The notes beneath the pieces were generated by a model. The model was not told where the DNA came from. It saw only the letters and a program-made list of their open reading frames with translations, and did no database searches. From assembly GCA_027596035.1 (NCBI GenBank), contig JADGJA010000033.1, positions 1 through 64,000 of the forward strand: DNA of 64,000 nt, in the 5' to 3' direction. This document shows, piece after piece, positions 44,565 to 55,325 of this stretch. A program made the position numbers and the translations under genes. This stretch comes from Thoreauomyces humboldtii. Lineage: Eukaryota > Chytridiomycota > Chytridiomycetes > Spizellomycetales > Powellomycetaceae. Position 1 is the first letter of the stretch. The number at the start of each line of letters is the position of its first letter.

Positions 44565-46247
44565 ATGATGACCTCGCATCTGGATCTCTCGGACAACGGC
44601 TGCGCGCAGCAACGCCCATCTTACCAACAATTGCACGAACAACTTCAACAAGCATTGCAACTCCTTGAGGAAAAGGATCGAGATCTCATCGTTGCGGCAG
44701 AGTTTGGAACACAACTTCTCGCCCAAAATGCAGACCTCGTCCAGGCCTCGAAAGGATTAGGCCCTTCACGAGTGGTGATGCCTGAATTTTCGTTGAATGG
44801 GATTGAAGCCTCGATCCTGTCTCCTTCGCCCATGACTCCGTCCGGCATCCAAGATACGCAGTGCACCGCGGATCTGAGCGTCAGTCCGTCACGGGGCACG
44901 AAGCAGGACGCAGTCAGGTGGCCCACCCGTGGACGCCAGTCCCCGAGGACCCCGAGACGCAGTGTGAGCGGAGTGTCGGAGAACGACATGTCCGAGTACG
45001 TCTCTGCGGTGGAAAGGGATTGCGCAGACCTGAGAAACCGCGTCATCGAGCTTGAAGCGCAATTGAAGGCTCGACCTCGCTCGCACGCCGAGACCTCGGA
45101 GACTGACGAGCTGAAAAGGATGCTTGTTACCCGAGAGGAAGAGTTGGAGATGCTGCGAAAAGACAAGCATAAACTAGCTTCCTTGCTTGCCGCCGAGAAA
45201 CGGGCAAGATTGTCGGACGACCACGACCTCAAAGACAGTTTGCTCTGCGCCAACGCCGAGCTCGACGTCGCAAGGAAGGAGACAGCACAGGAGCTTGCGG
45301 CCAGGCGTATGCTGGAGAAGCGTCTTCAAAGATTAAGTGATGAGCTTGCTGTCGTTCGCCAACAGGCTATTGACCTCAACGGTGCTGCCGAGAAGAACGC
45401 CGTGCTAACCGAATGCTGCGAACGGCAAGAGGTTCTGATAGAGGAACTGAAATCCCAGCTAGAAGAAACGCGGGACAGCTTCGCAGACGCCAGTCGCGAG
45501 CTGAACGTGAAGATTACGCCCCTCCGGCCCACGCTCCCCGAGACACCTACCTTTTCCCCTTCCCAACGTGAAGATGCATCGTCCAAAGAAAACAATCCCT
45601 TTAAGGATTTGGCAGCGGCCATCGAATCGGAGCGTTCGCCAAATGGCCCAGCGCAATCTGTGGCTCCTCGAGGACAGATCTTTGATCGGGTCTCTGGTCT
45701 CGGTGGTGGCTTGGCTTCCCACTCGCCATCACCACCGCATCAGCGCGGGTACTTGCGAGTCAATCAACAGCCGTCTAACTCTTCAAATTCCCGTCGATCG
45801 CTTCGCAAGGAGATAGCGCAACACCAGCAGAGCAGTGACTCTGACGAAGATCAGATGTTCCTTACACCCAACAAGTTATCCGACGTAGAGTCCTCCGTTA
45901 CGCGATCTTCCTCCAGGAATTTCGACCGCACTTCCCCTCCACCTACGAAGAATCCACCGTTGGAGTCAGAAAAGTCGGCCAGCCCGCCTCAACATCGTCG
46001 GACGCGCACAAATTCAATTGACCTCTTTCTGCCGCCATCACCGGCTTTGTCAACGTTTTCCGCTCGAAGCAGAAAACTACATAGTTTCTCGCACGAATCT
46101 CGCACGGGATCGCCTTCCCTTGCTGCGAGACTTGAAGCTATGGAAAGCTCCTCGGACGATGACGATGACGAGCCTCTCAACGGAGGCACAGCCGTCATGA
46201 GTATGCTTTGGAGGTTGAAGGATTGGCTTCATACCAGCAATGGATAA
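44565..46247 (+). CDS. Coiled-coil protein with CC1-box-like motif (dynein adaptor candidate)
   Basis: 560 residues in one exon. Residues 20-56 read as a heptad helix with LLEEKDRDLIVAAEFG, followed by TQLLAQNADL. This resembles the CC1 box (A-A-x-x-G inside EKDRDL-x-x-A) of Bicaudal-D, Spindly and TRAK/HAP1 proteins, which binds the light intermediate chain of dynein. A long coiled coil occupies about residues 140-320 (for example ELKRMLVTREEELEMLRKDK). The rest is Ser/Pro-rich and disordered, with likely Cdk sites (TPRR, SPPP) and a short acidic patch before the end MLWRLKDWLHTSNG, which could be an amphipathic helix. ATG 44565 is directly followed by a second ATG. Upstream small ATGs exist. 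Function as an adaptor is inferred from the motif alone. Confidence 0.7.
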   Translation: MMTSHLDLSDNGCAQQRPSYQQLHEQLQQALQLLEEKDRDLIVAAEFGTQLLAQNADLVQASKGLGPSRVVMPEFSLNGIEASILSPSPMTPSGIQDTQCTADLSVSPSRGTKQDAVRWPTRGRQSPRTPRRSVSGVSENDMSEYVSAVERDCADLRNRVIELEAQLKARPRSHAETSETDELKRMLVTREEELEMLRKDKHKLASLLAAEKRARLSDDHDLKDSLLCANAELDVARKETAQELAARRMLEKRLQRLSDELAVVRQQAIDLNGAAEKNAVLTECCERQEVLIEELKSQLEETRDSFADASRELNVKITPLRPTLPETPTFSPSQREDASSKENNPFKDLAAAIESERSPNGPAQSVAPRGQIFDRVSGLGGGLASHSPSPPHQRGYLRVNQQPSNSSNSRRSLRKEIAQHQQSSDSDEDQMFLTPNKLSDVESSVTRSSSRNFDRTSPPPTKNPPLESEKSASPPQHRRTRTNSIDLFLPPSPALSTFSARSRKLHSFSHESRTGSPSLAARLEAMESSSDDDDDEPLNGGTAVMSMLWRLKDWLHTSNG

Positions 46248-46547
46248 CAGCACGTGATTCATCATCAGCTGTCACCTCCGCGCCGATACCCAGAAACCAC
46301 ATACCAAATCGCAGCAGGATCGCCCTCCTTCTGTCATCCGATACTTTCTCTCCTCATTTTGGGCATATTTAACAAAACAAAATACATTCTTGACAAATAC
46401 ATGGATAATCTCTTCGACATCGTGACCAAAACTCTTACTGTAGTTGTGGTGGTAAGCAAGTTAGCGGAAACATTCCGCGCGCTCCCACTCGTACATTCCA
46501 ACCGTACGCCCAACCTGAGAACGACGGAAATCAGTGACTTGCACCCG

Positions 46548-47402
46548 CTACGAGCACAGAAGACGACGCCGACCGGTCCCATGCTTACCATCCTGGAAAA
46601 CCTGCTCGACCAGCATCTCGTCGTCCGCTGCCACCTCCAACTCATCAGCGAACACGGGGTCATGCGGATACTCTGCCTTCACGTGCGTCGGTGGGACGTC
46701 AGGTCCACCCGACATCCTCGCGTACGACTGCCGCTCCAACGTGGTCTGGTACAGAGCGACCAAGGCGCCCACGCTGGATGCCGTGGACGGAGCCAAAGAC
46801 GTGGGTCGTGGCGGTATTGGACGGGAGGCTGAATAGGAAGTTGGACGGGGAAGGGTGGAAAAGATGCTGTCTCTGTTCTCGATCGAGGTGGGAGCATCTT
46901 CGATGCTCGTGTGACGGGTTGAATCGGCTGGCCGATGTTGACTGTACTGGTTTATGTGGTTGCTTCGAGCCGCGGAAGCTCGAATGGTGCGCTCACTGGC
47001 GAGAGACCCTGGTGTGGCGGCTTCCATGGGCTCCCGTTTGTCCATCGACGGTCTAGGTGTTGCGACATTGTTGTCCTGCCATGGAGCGGGTACGGTCGCC
47101 AAGGGAGGGGGAGGTTGTGTGTCGGGAGCCCTCCTTCCAGTTCCATCGTCCGTGTCGTACCATCTCTCGCTTCCGTCGCTGGCAGTGCTTTCGGGACGAG
47201 CATGTTTTACGATCCGGCTGCGCGGCAGGAGCAGCGATGGAGCGGTGTGGGTGAGGTTGTCGGAGCTGGGTTTGAAGTCCTCGTTTTTTCGTCGACGAAC
47301 AAGTATCTGCCCGCATGTCCAGCAAGCGCATAGCATAACTAATACCAAGGCTCCTGCAGCACCCGCCGCTATTGCAACCATCGTCCGTACGTCTTGGCTC
47401 AT
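46548..47402 (-). CDS. Single-pass membrane protein, unknown
   Basis: 284 residues, single exon. Residues 7-30 form one hydrophobic helix (TMVAIAAGAAGALVLVMLCA) followed at once by CWTCGQILVRRRK, giving an outside-short, inside-long topology by the positive-inside rule. There is no cleavable signal upstream of it. The remaining 240 residues are disordered, rich in Pro, Ser, Thr and Arg, with a repeated RPTS motif (LPRPTSYS, PPRPTSLA) that could be phosphorylated or bind SH3 domains. The Cys cluster (CACWTC) next to the membrane is a likely palmitoylation site. No family recognised; an upstream exon with the outer domain could have been missed. Confidence 0.6.
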   Translation of the reverse strand: MSQDVRTMVAIAAGAAGALVLVMLCACWTCGQILVRRRKNEDFKPSSDNLTHTAPSLLLPRSRIVKHARPESTASDGSERWYDTDDGTGRRAPDTQPPPPLATVPAPWQDNNVATPRPSMDKREPMEAATPGSLASERTIRASAARSNHINQYSQHRPADSTRHTSIEDAPTSIENRDSIFSTLPRPTSYSASRPIPPRPTSLAPSTASSVGALVALYQTTLERQSYARMSGGPDVPPTHVKAEYPHDPVFADELEVAADDEMLVEQVFQDGKHGTGRRRLLCS

Positions 47403-48182
47403 TGCTGGATGTTTGACTTCGTTGATGTGACGATGATGAGATGGTCGACAAAGGACAGCCGGAAGGGATTGGAATTAACCTAGGGGAGACAGGGCGTTGC
47501 ATGTGTTTGGGCGGGAAACCGATCCGGCTCTGGGCCTGTATGATGCACGGCCATCGCCCTCGGGCTTTCTCGATGGGATGAACGTTCTTTGGCAAAAGGT
47601 GAGGCTGCCTCAATGCACGTAAAAGGTTCTGCGCGTGGCTCACGCGTTTGGCAATTGCGCAGTCACCAAGAACACGTCAGCATTTTCCTAGCCAGGGCTT
47701 CTCTTCCCACACTCTCTTTATTCCTTCCAGAATTGCGTACACGCGTCTCGCAACGTTAAAAACTCAAACTCGGTCGCTTCGGTGCTTCGACCCGCGGCAG
47801 TCACTCGCAACGTGTGCCCATTTTCTCAAAGGTACTCACCGGTCAAGACGAGTCTGCTGTTGCAAGAAACCACCCATACATCGAAAGACAGCCTTCGAGA
47901 ATTCCAATGCAACCACATTCCAATGAGGGCTTACTAATGAGCGCCTCAAGGTTTTTGTTTATCACCCAAACCTGACCGTCATAGTCATCAAGGGGAATGC
48001 GGAGCATTTCCTTCGTTCGTCAATTCAACAAGGTCGTCAAGTTGATGCTACGCTGCGGGGATCCTGGAATCAACTCAAAATGAAATTCCGATCTACGCCA
48101 AAAGGGAGAAGCTCTATCTACAAAGGTATACGGGAAAGGATCCAAAAGGGAAACACGACAACGGGCATGGGCACCGGTCGGA
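47403..48182. other. Intergenic region
   Basis: 780 bases without a recognisable gene. Contains the promoter of the membrane-protein gene on the minus strand and the 3' end of the ferredoxin gene. Confidence 0.5.
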
Positions 48183-48887
48183 TCAGTTCATAGGGGTAGC
48201 GACCCCCGGTGTCGGCCGAGCGACGACGGGCATTCTAACGGTGATGCCATCGAGATCCGGCGACATGCGGACTTGGCAACCCAGTCGAGAGGTTTGCGTG
48301 ACGCCATACGAAAGGTCCAGCATGTCGACCTCCTCCTCCGATGGTCGGCCGAGGATCGCAAAGTGGTGCTCGTCCAACACGACATGGCAAGTTGCGCAGA
48401 CTAGGGAGCCTTCGCAGGCACCTATTGAGTTGAAGGTTCATCGGTGAGTTGGAGGCATTTCGGAGTAAAATTGGTTCGCAAGTGCCTGCCTACCGGAGAT
48501 GTTCATGCCGTTGCGATCCATGGCGTGAGCGTGAGCCACGTCCACGATCGTATCTCCTGGCTTTGCAAACACGGTCAACTGCTGACCTTGCGGGTTGATA
48601 AAGTTGACGCGAATCCTGCTAAGGTATTGAGGACAGGTGAGTCAATTTTCCCGATGTCTTCGCTTCGATCACCAAGCAGAAAGCTCAGCGAGATCGTACC
48701 TTTCCGGGAGGAGCGGCGGTGAGCTGAGCTTTGCTTCGGCGGATGTAGATGTCTGGAACGATGCGGTTGGGCATCGAGTGCGACCGATGGATGCTAGCGA
48801 GTGACCTTTCTGCAAAGTGGTTGAGCGAGACATTGCCCGGGAGATGAGCCGATATGCCTGCAAGGATGAGGTAGAACGAGCGGACAT
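48183..48887 (-). CDS. YAH1: Mitochondrial [2Fe-2S] ferredoxin (adrenodoxin type)
   Basis: Electron carrier between ferredoxin reductase and iron-sulfur cluster, heme A and coenzyme Q synthesis in the mitochondrial matrix. Exons 48887-48700, 48615-48494 and 48421-48183 join in phase to 182 residues. The first 60 residues (MSARSTSSLQAYRLISRAMS and on) are basic and free of acid, a matrix presequence. The fold then starts with IRVNFINPQGQQLTVFAKPG, DTIVDVAHAHAMDRNGMNIS. Cluster cysteines: C-x5-C-x2-C in GACEGSLVCATCH and the fourth in RLGCQV. The length and the PTP-containing end are typical. ATG 48887 is the first ATG of the frame, since the frame itself opens further upstream with non-ATG codons. 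Confidence 0.92.
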
Positions 48888-49319
48888 GGAAGACAATGAA
48901 CTTGATTTGGATTTCAAACTTTGATACTTGGCTAACGGGCACGGGAATGTCGACTGGCGACGACGAGGTTTTCAGTAATTAATTACCCCACACCTGATGT
49001 GGTGTGCATCTTGCCCCGCCCGTTTTTTTTTGTTTTTTCCTCGGAGCCTTTTTTTGACGCGTGACGCGAAGGGAGGAGAGCGAGACGAGCGGCAGAGCGC
49101 CACATTTCATCTTGGGTCGCCTCAACTGCGGGGCGCCCCGGCCGCGGGGGGNNNNNNNNNNTTTCCTCGGTCCCTTTTTTTTTCGGGTGCCGCGAATGGT
49201 GGTTCCGGTTACGTTCGGCAGTGCGCCACATTTCATCTTGGGGCGGCCCAACTGGGCCCCCCCCCCCCGCTGATGACTCATCATGTCTTGTCCTTTCCTC
49301 CCGTCCGAACGAGACGGAC
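48888..49319. other. Spacer with assembly gap, ferredoxin / helicase
   Basis: 432 bases between divergent start codons. Ten Ns at 49152-49161 split two near-identical segments (see repeat). The real length and sequence of this promoter are therefore unknown. Confidence 0.7.
49034..49269. repeat. Imperfect tandem repeat around assembly gap
   Basis: Copies at about 49034-49151 and 49162-49269 share TTTCCTCGG, a run of T, a CGCGAA segment, GCGCCACATTTCATCTTGGG and a CAACTG near the end, each finishing in a C/G homopolymer. The gap lies exactly between them, so more copies may have been collapsed in assembly. Confidence 0.75.
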
Positions 49320-52300
49320 ATGATCCAAAAAGTGTCAGTGACACTTGTTCCTCAACGCGGCACGGCTACAAGCCACTCCGACTATCTCAGACAACCTCCA
49401 CTGCGGCCAGCTGCACCAGACTTGGTCATGCCGGATCCGGCTGGTGGCCCGAGCGCAAAAATTATCCTCTCCCACCCTTACACCGGAGAGCAGGTGCCGT
49501 TCCCCAGACCGGCAGTCCTCCACCCGAACGCGCACATAGTCGCCGCGCCGCTACAACCAACGTGCGTCGAGTTCCGTCGAGCTCTACGCAGACTGAGAAA
49601 GCTCGATCGTCTTCTGATTGATGCTGCCGCAGAATGGGACATGCCTTTGGAGAAAGCTGTGTTGTTGGACGATTTGGCGACTTTGGCTGAATCCAGTCGA
49701 TTGGCTTTCTGGGCATTTGCACGGCAGAACTCCTTGACGTTCCCGGAGGTGGTGACTTTTGATCTCGTCAACCTACTCGAAGCTGGGACCCGCGATTTTC
49801 AACGAAAAGAGGTCGCCCTGCAATCGATCGGTAACCTCGGTCTCAAGGTTAAGGACGCAGTGATCCTTCGCGGGGACAGGTTCTTCGAAGTGTCGGGAGA
49901 TCCTTGCAAGAACTCGTTAGAGAATGAAGTCTCGAGCGTTAGAATCCCCATCAACTGCCGAGTCGGCGAGTGCGTCTCAGCGGGAAGCTATGATGCAATG
50001 CTCTGTCTCATGCTGACGGTACAGCCTATGACCTCTGCGTCAGGCGCCAGCACCGCAGCCGCCACAACATCACCTCGAGTCTCGATACTTCTCACCATCC
50101 GTCTCTCTATCCGGTGTATCGATCGCATATCGCCGTTAACAGTCCTAGCCACGAAGTTTGTGCCCGCGTGGATGCAAGAGCTGGCATCTCGGAGCATATC
50201 GCCGACGCAAGTGAAACAGGCTCCTTCTGCACCGGGCCTCGACTGCCACAAATGGATGAGGCAAAACATGCCGGACATGCCACGGGATAAAGTTGCTCGG
50301 TTGGCTTCTTTGCCGGATATTCCGGCTTTCCACCGAGAGACATCGCTGGCAACGCGACTGCTACCTCTGCATCCGGAAACATATGCGTTTCGTTTCGACC
50401 TCCTATCGCGATTGGAAGGAAAGCAGCTCGAGGAAAAGTACGCAGACTTCACCCTGTACGACACGGCCTTGACTGCACAAGGCCCACGTACGTACATCAT
50501 CAAAGTCCCGGGTATACAGGACGGCAACCCGCCACTTCGGCCGGGAGATCCCGTCCACGTGCGCACGTTCCCGGGGAACGTGGGCCATCAAAATTTCGAA
50601 CTTCTCATGACCCAAGTCAGGGAGTATCGCGGATGGGTTCACAACGTGGTCCGCATCAAAGGGCAAGCTCTGGTCAGCTTGTCGGGCAAGATCCCACCCA
50701 ACGCCCCAGTGGTCATATCCTTTCCGGCACCCATGAACCAGGCGGCTCATGTTCGCAAAACGTTGCTCGACTTGGACAGTGACGAGGATGAGCGGGCGGG
50801 AAGATCTAGCATGCTTGATTGCTTGCAAAGTTTCTTGTTTCCCACCGAGGCTGACTGCAACGTTCTGGACATCAATACGCCTCTGGGTGATCCACAGCTT
50901 ACTCTGGACTTCTTCAACGATATCCTTAACGGCGAACAGAAGATGGCAGTGGAGCGCCTCGCACGCAGGGACTATGGGGATGTGCCATTCATAATCCACG
51001 GGGGTCCAGGCACCGGAAAAACCTCTACCCTTACGGAGTGCTGTCTGCAGGTCCTCAAGGCAGACCCAACCGCCCATCTTTTGGTGTCCGCACCATCAAA
51101 CTCAGCTTGCGACACCATCACCAGAAGACTGTCAGCCTACCTTGACAACAATGCATTGGTCAGGATCAACCACCCGGCTCATCGGCTTCTGGAAGAAATC
51201 CCTTCTCCGTTACTTCCCTTCTGCCACATCGAAAATGGCTCATTCGCCATACCCTCCTTGACGTCTCTCATGCGCTATCGCGTCATCGTTGTGACCTGCG
51301 CGGATGCTGCGCTGCTGCGATCCGTAGGCCTGGCAAACCGGGACCTTCGGGAACACGTCCAACCGGACCGTGTACTGTCCCCATCAGACCCTCCCTTCTT
51401 CTTCTCTCATCTACTCATCGACGAAGCTGGTCAGGCGACCGAGCTCGACACGATCCTTCCCATCAGTCTACTCACGGATGCGCTTCCGACCATCACCCGA
51501 CGCGCCAAGCTCGTGCTCTGCGGGGATCCATGCCAGCTCGGTCCCGTGGTAGCGTCCCCGGATGCACGAGCCAACGGTCTCCATGTCTCCCTCATGGAAC
51601 GTCTCATATCCTCGTTGAAGATGTACCAACCCTTCTCCTCCTCGGGCCGTCTCGACCTCCGCATCGCGCGGGACGGAGAGAAGGACCCTCGCGTCGTGCA
51701 GAGAGGTCGAAGGGTCCGTCCGACCCTGTGCGACCTGTCGGCGAACTATCGAAGTCATCCCGACATGCTCACCGTCCCGTCCCGTCTCTTCTACGACGAC
51801 AGGTTGAGGGCCGTGGCGGGTCGGTCCACCACCCACGCGGTCCTCGACTCTGGATGGGACGGACTGCCCAACCCGGAATGTCCGATGATGATGGTCGATG
51901 TGGGCGGACAGGCCGACGCTGTGGCCGAGGTGGTCGAGGGAGACGGGGTCAGCGGTTGGTGGAACGTCAGGGAGGCGAGGGAGGTTTCCAGGATCATCAG
52001 GAACCTCGTCGTGGAGAGAAAGGTGGTGAATAGAAAGGAGGTCGGCGTCATGGCTCCATTCAGGGAGCAGGTGAAGCGGATACGTGCCAAGCTGAGACAG
52101 ATGGATCTTGCGCAAGTGAACGTTGGCACTGTGGAGGATTATCAGGTAAGTGTCAAAAAACCCCAATGCAAGAGTGCCGTTTTATGCTCGGCTTCCTTGG
52201 CTTCGAACGGTGTCTAACCTGTATGGTCAAGGGCCAAGAATACAAGGTGGTGATCATCAGCACGGTCCGTGCCAGAGCGGGTACCGTCCTCACCCAAGAC

Positions 52301-52624
52301 CTGGCGTCCGACGTCGGTCTCATCGGTTTCCCGAAGCGGTTCAACGTCGCTGTCACCCGTGCTCAAGCTCTCCTTTGCGTTGTCGGATCCAAGGCCACGC
52401 TGTCGGACAACGATGCGAATTGGCAGGAGTGGATCGCGGAAGTTCAGAAGCGGGGCGGGGTCGTAGGACCTGGTGGCGCTGGCAGAGGCGAGGCACATGA
52501 AACTGGCAGTAGGAAGGTTGTGCTTCCGACGTTTTTTGGCCATGTCGGAAGTGACATAGGGGAAGAGCTAGGGGGGGTATCGGATGAGGAGCTGCGCTTG
52601 GACGACGAAATAGATGTCCTATGA
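49320..52624 (+). CDS. MOV10/SDE3/Armitage-like superfamily 1 RNA helicase
   Basis: Upf1-like helicase of the MOV10 branch, linked in other eukaryotes to small-RNA silencing and transposon control. Exons 49320-52145 and 52232-52624 join in phase to 1072 residues. The first 500 residues form the family's beta-rich N-part (for example RLLPLHPETYAFRFDLLSRL). The helicase core begins with NGEQKMAVERLARRDYG (Q motif), Walker A GGPGTGKTSTLTE near residue 560, APSNSACDTI, DEAGQATE (motif II) near 700, GDPCQLGPVV, LSANYRSHPDML, then NVGTVEDYQGQEYKVVIIST over the intron and FNVAVTRAQALL. The start is uncertain because the frame is open through the gap region; 49320 is the first ATG in frame. RNA-dependent silencing partners are not present in this window. 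Confidence 0.9.
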
Positions 52625-52726
52625 CCGTAGCGTGATTAGAAGGCGAACATAGGTTTATAGAGATGGACATAGTCATTTTCATGGACAAAAGAAAGAGAAG
52701 GGAAAGCAATTTGCAAGGATAATTGG

Positions 52727-52806
52727 AATCAAAGCCGCAGATGCAGGGGGATACTCTGACTTTCCAAATCAAAGCCGCAGATGCAGGGGGATACTCTGAC
52801 TTTCCA
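52727..52806. repeat. Exact tandem duplication of 40 bp
   Basis: Two identical 40-base units (52727-52766, 52767-52806) beginning AATCAAAGCCGCAG, followed by the first six bases of a third. The GATA-factor stop codon (TGA on the minus strand, 52809-52811) falls in that third piece, so the duplication lies at the start of its 3' UTR. Confidence 0.95.
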
Positions 52807-52808
52807 AA

Positions 52809-54181
52809 TCAAGCATTCGAAGCATCCTCCAGATGCCGTTTGAGAACAGCAACCTGCTCCTCAAGCTTTGCAAGCAGGGCTCGGGCACGGGCGGGAGGAA
52901 GCGTACAAAGGCCAGCGGCCACAGGCGCAGCTATCGTTGCGGGTGCAGAGACAACCGGCACACGAGATGGCGCGATCACGGGCATAATAGCGGGTGTCGA
53001 CACTGAAAGAACCTGGGCGGCAGGCTGCGCAGCGTGTTCGGTACGCTGGCGCTTGCGAGGTACGTCGATAGACTCCTTCCGCGGTCGAGCTGTAGATACC
53101 AATTCTGTGCTTCCTAAGACGGCGCCAGTAGGGGCCACAGAGGTACCCGCCGAGACAGCAGCAGCGCGCTGACTGATGCTCAGAGGACGATGGCACTGAT
53201 ACTGCTTGAAGTAAAGCCCTGAATACAAGAGTTATGAGAAAGAATGCGATTGATCACCTAGAAGATTATGCAAACTTACCGCAGGCATTACACAGACTAT
53301 GCTGCTTGTCCGCCGTGCGACGCCAAAGCGGAGTGTGGTGAGTCGCACAGTTGAAGCAAGTAAGGTTGCGTGTGATCTCACGAATCCTCTTGCGCTGAGC
53401 TTTGGTCAAAGGCACCGCGTCGGGTTTCTGCTCGGACTTCAGTTCCATAGTTGACTGGGGAACCGCCTTCGGAACCGCCGGGGAGGTCTTATCCTTCTGC
53501 TGTGGTTGCTGCGGCTGGTTCTGAAGTTGTGCTGCAAGGTTTTGTACGAGGGCTTCGGCCGCAACTGCAGCAGCGGTCATGTCGACTGGTGCCGCGAAAG
53601 TATTCAGGTGAGACTGACTGGTTTGCGCCAACGGCATCAAGAAAGGTGCGCTCAAGCTGTCCCCCGACATGAGAGAATCCATTTTCCAGTCAGCTGGAGG
53701 CGCCACTGCCGCAGTATTGGGAGGCGAAGGAAAGATGGATTGCACATCGGTGGCCGCCAGTCCAAACATGTCAGATTGGGGTTTAGGACCGCCTTGTAAG
53801 TGGTAGACGGGAGAAAATGGCTCGGAAAGATCCGTGCCCATCAAGCGCGGATCAACTCCAAGATCCCCTGCGAACGTGCTGGGCGGGGGACTGTACAAGG
53901 GTTGACCGACGTACAGATTTCCTGCAGCGTCGCGGAATTGGGTGAAGATGCCGCTCATTAGGAAATCGTCGCTAACAGGAGAAGGCGTTCGCGAGTGGTC
54001 CGAGTGTGAGTTAGACGCGGGACTTCCGGGTTCCAGATCTACGGCGAAGAATGTGAGCAGACGCTCTCCAAATCCATACTGCTTAACACAACTCACCTGG
54101 AAGGCCCCAAGGCGGACCTTGCATCTCGGAGTGACCGGCCATGAAAGGCCATGCCATGAGATCAGCGCTTACGGAAGTCAT
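52809..54181 (-). CDS. GATA-type zinc finger transcription factor
   Basis: DNA-binding regulator with one GATA finger. Exons 54181-54097, 54038-53280 and 53218-52809 join in phase to 417 residues. The amino half is Ser/Pro/Gln-rich with a Gln run (QLQNQPQQPQQ), a typical activation region. The finger starts at CFNCATHHTPLWRR and ends at CNACG, with LYFKQYQCHRPLS after an intron that cuts between the last Cys and Gly-Leu. The loop between cysteine pairs is 18 residues, one longer than in AreA/GATA-1 fingers. A basic tract RPRKESIDVPRKRQR follows as nuclear signal, and the end (LLAKLEEQVAVLKRHLED) is a short leucine-zipper-like coil. Targets are unknown; nitrogen, iron and light regulators all belong to this class. 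Confidence 0.9.
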
Positions 54182-55325
54182 TTCTCTGTACAATATTACG
54201 GAGAATGCAGCCGGGATTGTGGTTGTAACGATACTGTTGCTTCAAGGTTTTCGAGGTTTCGAGAGACGTGGTTTTCGGAAGTAAATTTCGATGATAGGGT
54301 TCCTGTTTCTGGCGCGCTGTTTGCTTTGCTCAAGCGTAATCCTCTGGTGTTTCGAAAGGAGGTGGTGGGCGTGGGGGCGGTGGTTCAATAGTCGGAGTCG
54401 CAGCCAACGTGCTCGCCGCTCGCAAGGAAGTAGAAGAAGCCCATTTGAAGTGAAGGTTCAAAAGGTGCAGTTTAAGAAAAGGGTGTCCACCTCGACACGG
54501 TCAATGAAGGTGGAAGGCACTCCAGGGGACGACGTGAAGTCGTATACGGAGAAAGGATCAAGCAAAAAAGGAGCCGGCACACGAGCGCGGACTGAGGTTA
54601 GCGCGGGGCTCCCGAGACGGAACCGGATGCCGTGGAGAGAAGAGAGAGACGGTCGTGCGAGTCGTGAGACCGGATAGCAAAGGAGACTGAAGTGAGTCGT
54701 CGAGCGGGGAAAGAGAGCGGCAGGCGTACCCGGCACCCTGCTGTGTTGAGGTGCGTGGGAAAAGGATGTGATGTATCTCCGTGAGCACGAAGAATGGGAG
54801 AAGAACTTCGTCGTCGTCTTTGTCTCTCTTGTGTTGCGGAGAGGATGTGAGATTGAAGAGTCAGAAAAACGTGCGACTCGACAGCTCCTGTTACTGGTGG
54901 ACAATGCGACCATCGCAGAGTCGAGGACGGACCCACCCCTCACATCAACGGCATTCATGTCACAAGTCTGTCTAGGTACTCTCCTCTAAATCCCCGGCAG
55001 AGGCTCTTCCAAGCCAGCTAGGTACCGTAAGTCATGCGGCGCCCCGAGCGCCACCTCGAGAAAAAGCAACCAGTCATAACCTGCACTCATACTTTCACGA
55101 GGGGATTTGTAGCATTCAGTTCCGGTCACGGCCAGAAAGCTTGGGAACGATGAGCAATGCGGACCTTGAAGGTTCCCGAGAGCAAGGGCACGAGCAGCTG
55201 TCTTCTTGATCGAACGGTGATGGCTGAGGTGGCTGGCTGCCTGATATCGAGTCTCCGACGTTTGACCTCAACGGCGTCGGGAAACCCATTGATCTCTCGA
55301 GCGATTCACAATCGTTCGCAGCTTC
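54182..55325. other. Divergent intergenic region GATA factor / MDM33
   Basis: 1.14 kb with no firm gene. A 128-codon ATG frame at 54291-54677 is very rich in Arg, Ser and Lys and looks like chance. The length suits a large, regulated promoter and long 5' leader of the GATA gene, as is common for transcription factors. Confidence 0.5.

Noticed and set aside
54291..54677. 128-codon ATG frame upstream of the GATA gene
   Set aside because: Extreme Arg/Ser/Lys content and no homologue recognised; probably 5' leader sequence of the GATA gene read on the other strand.
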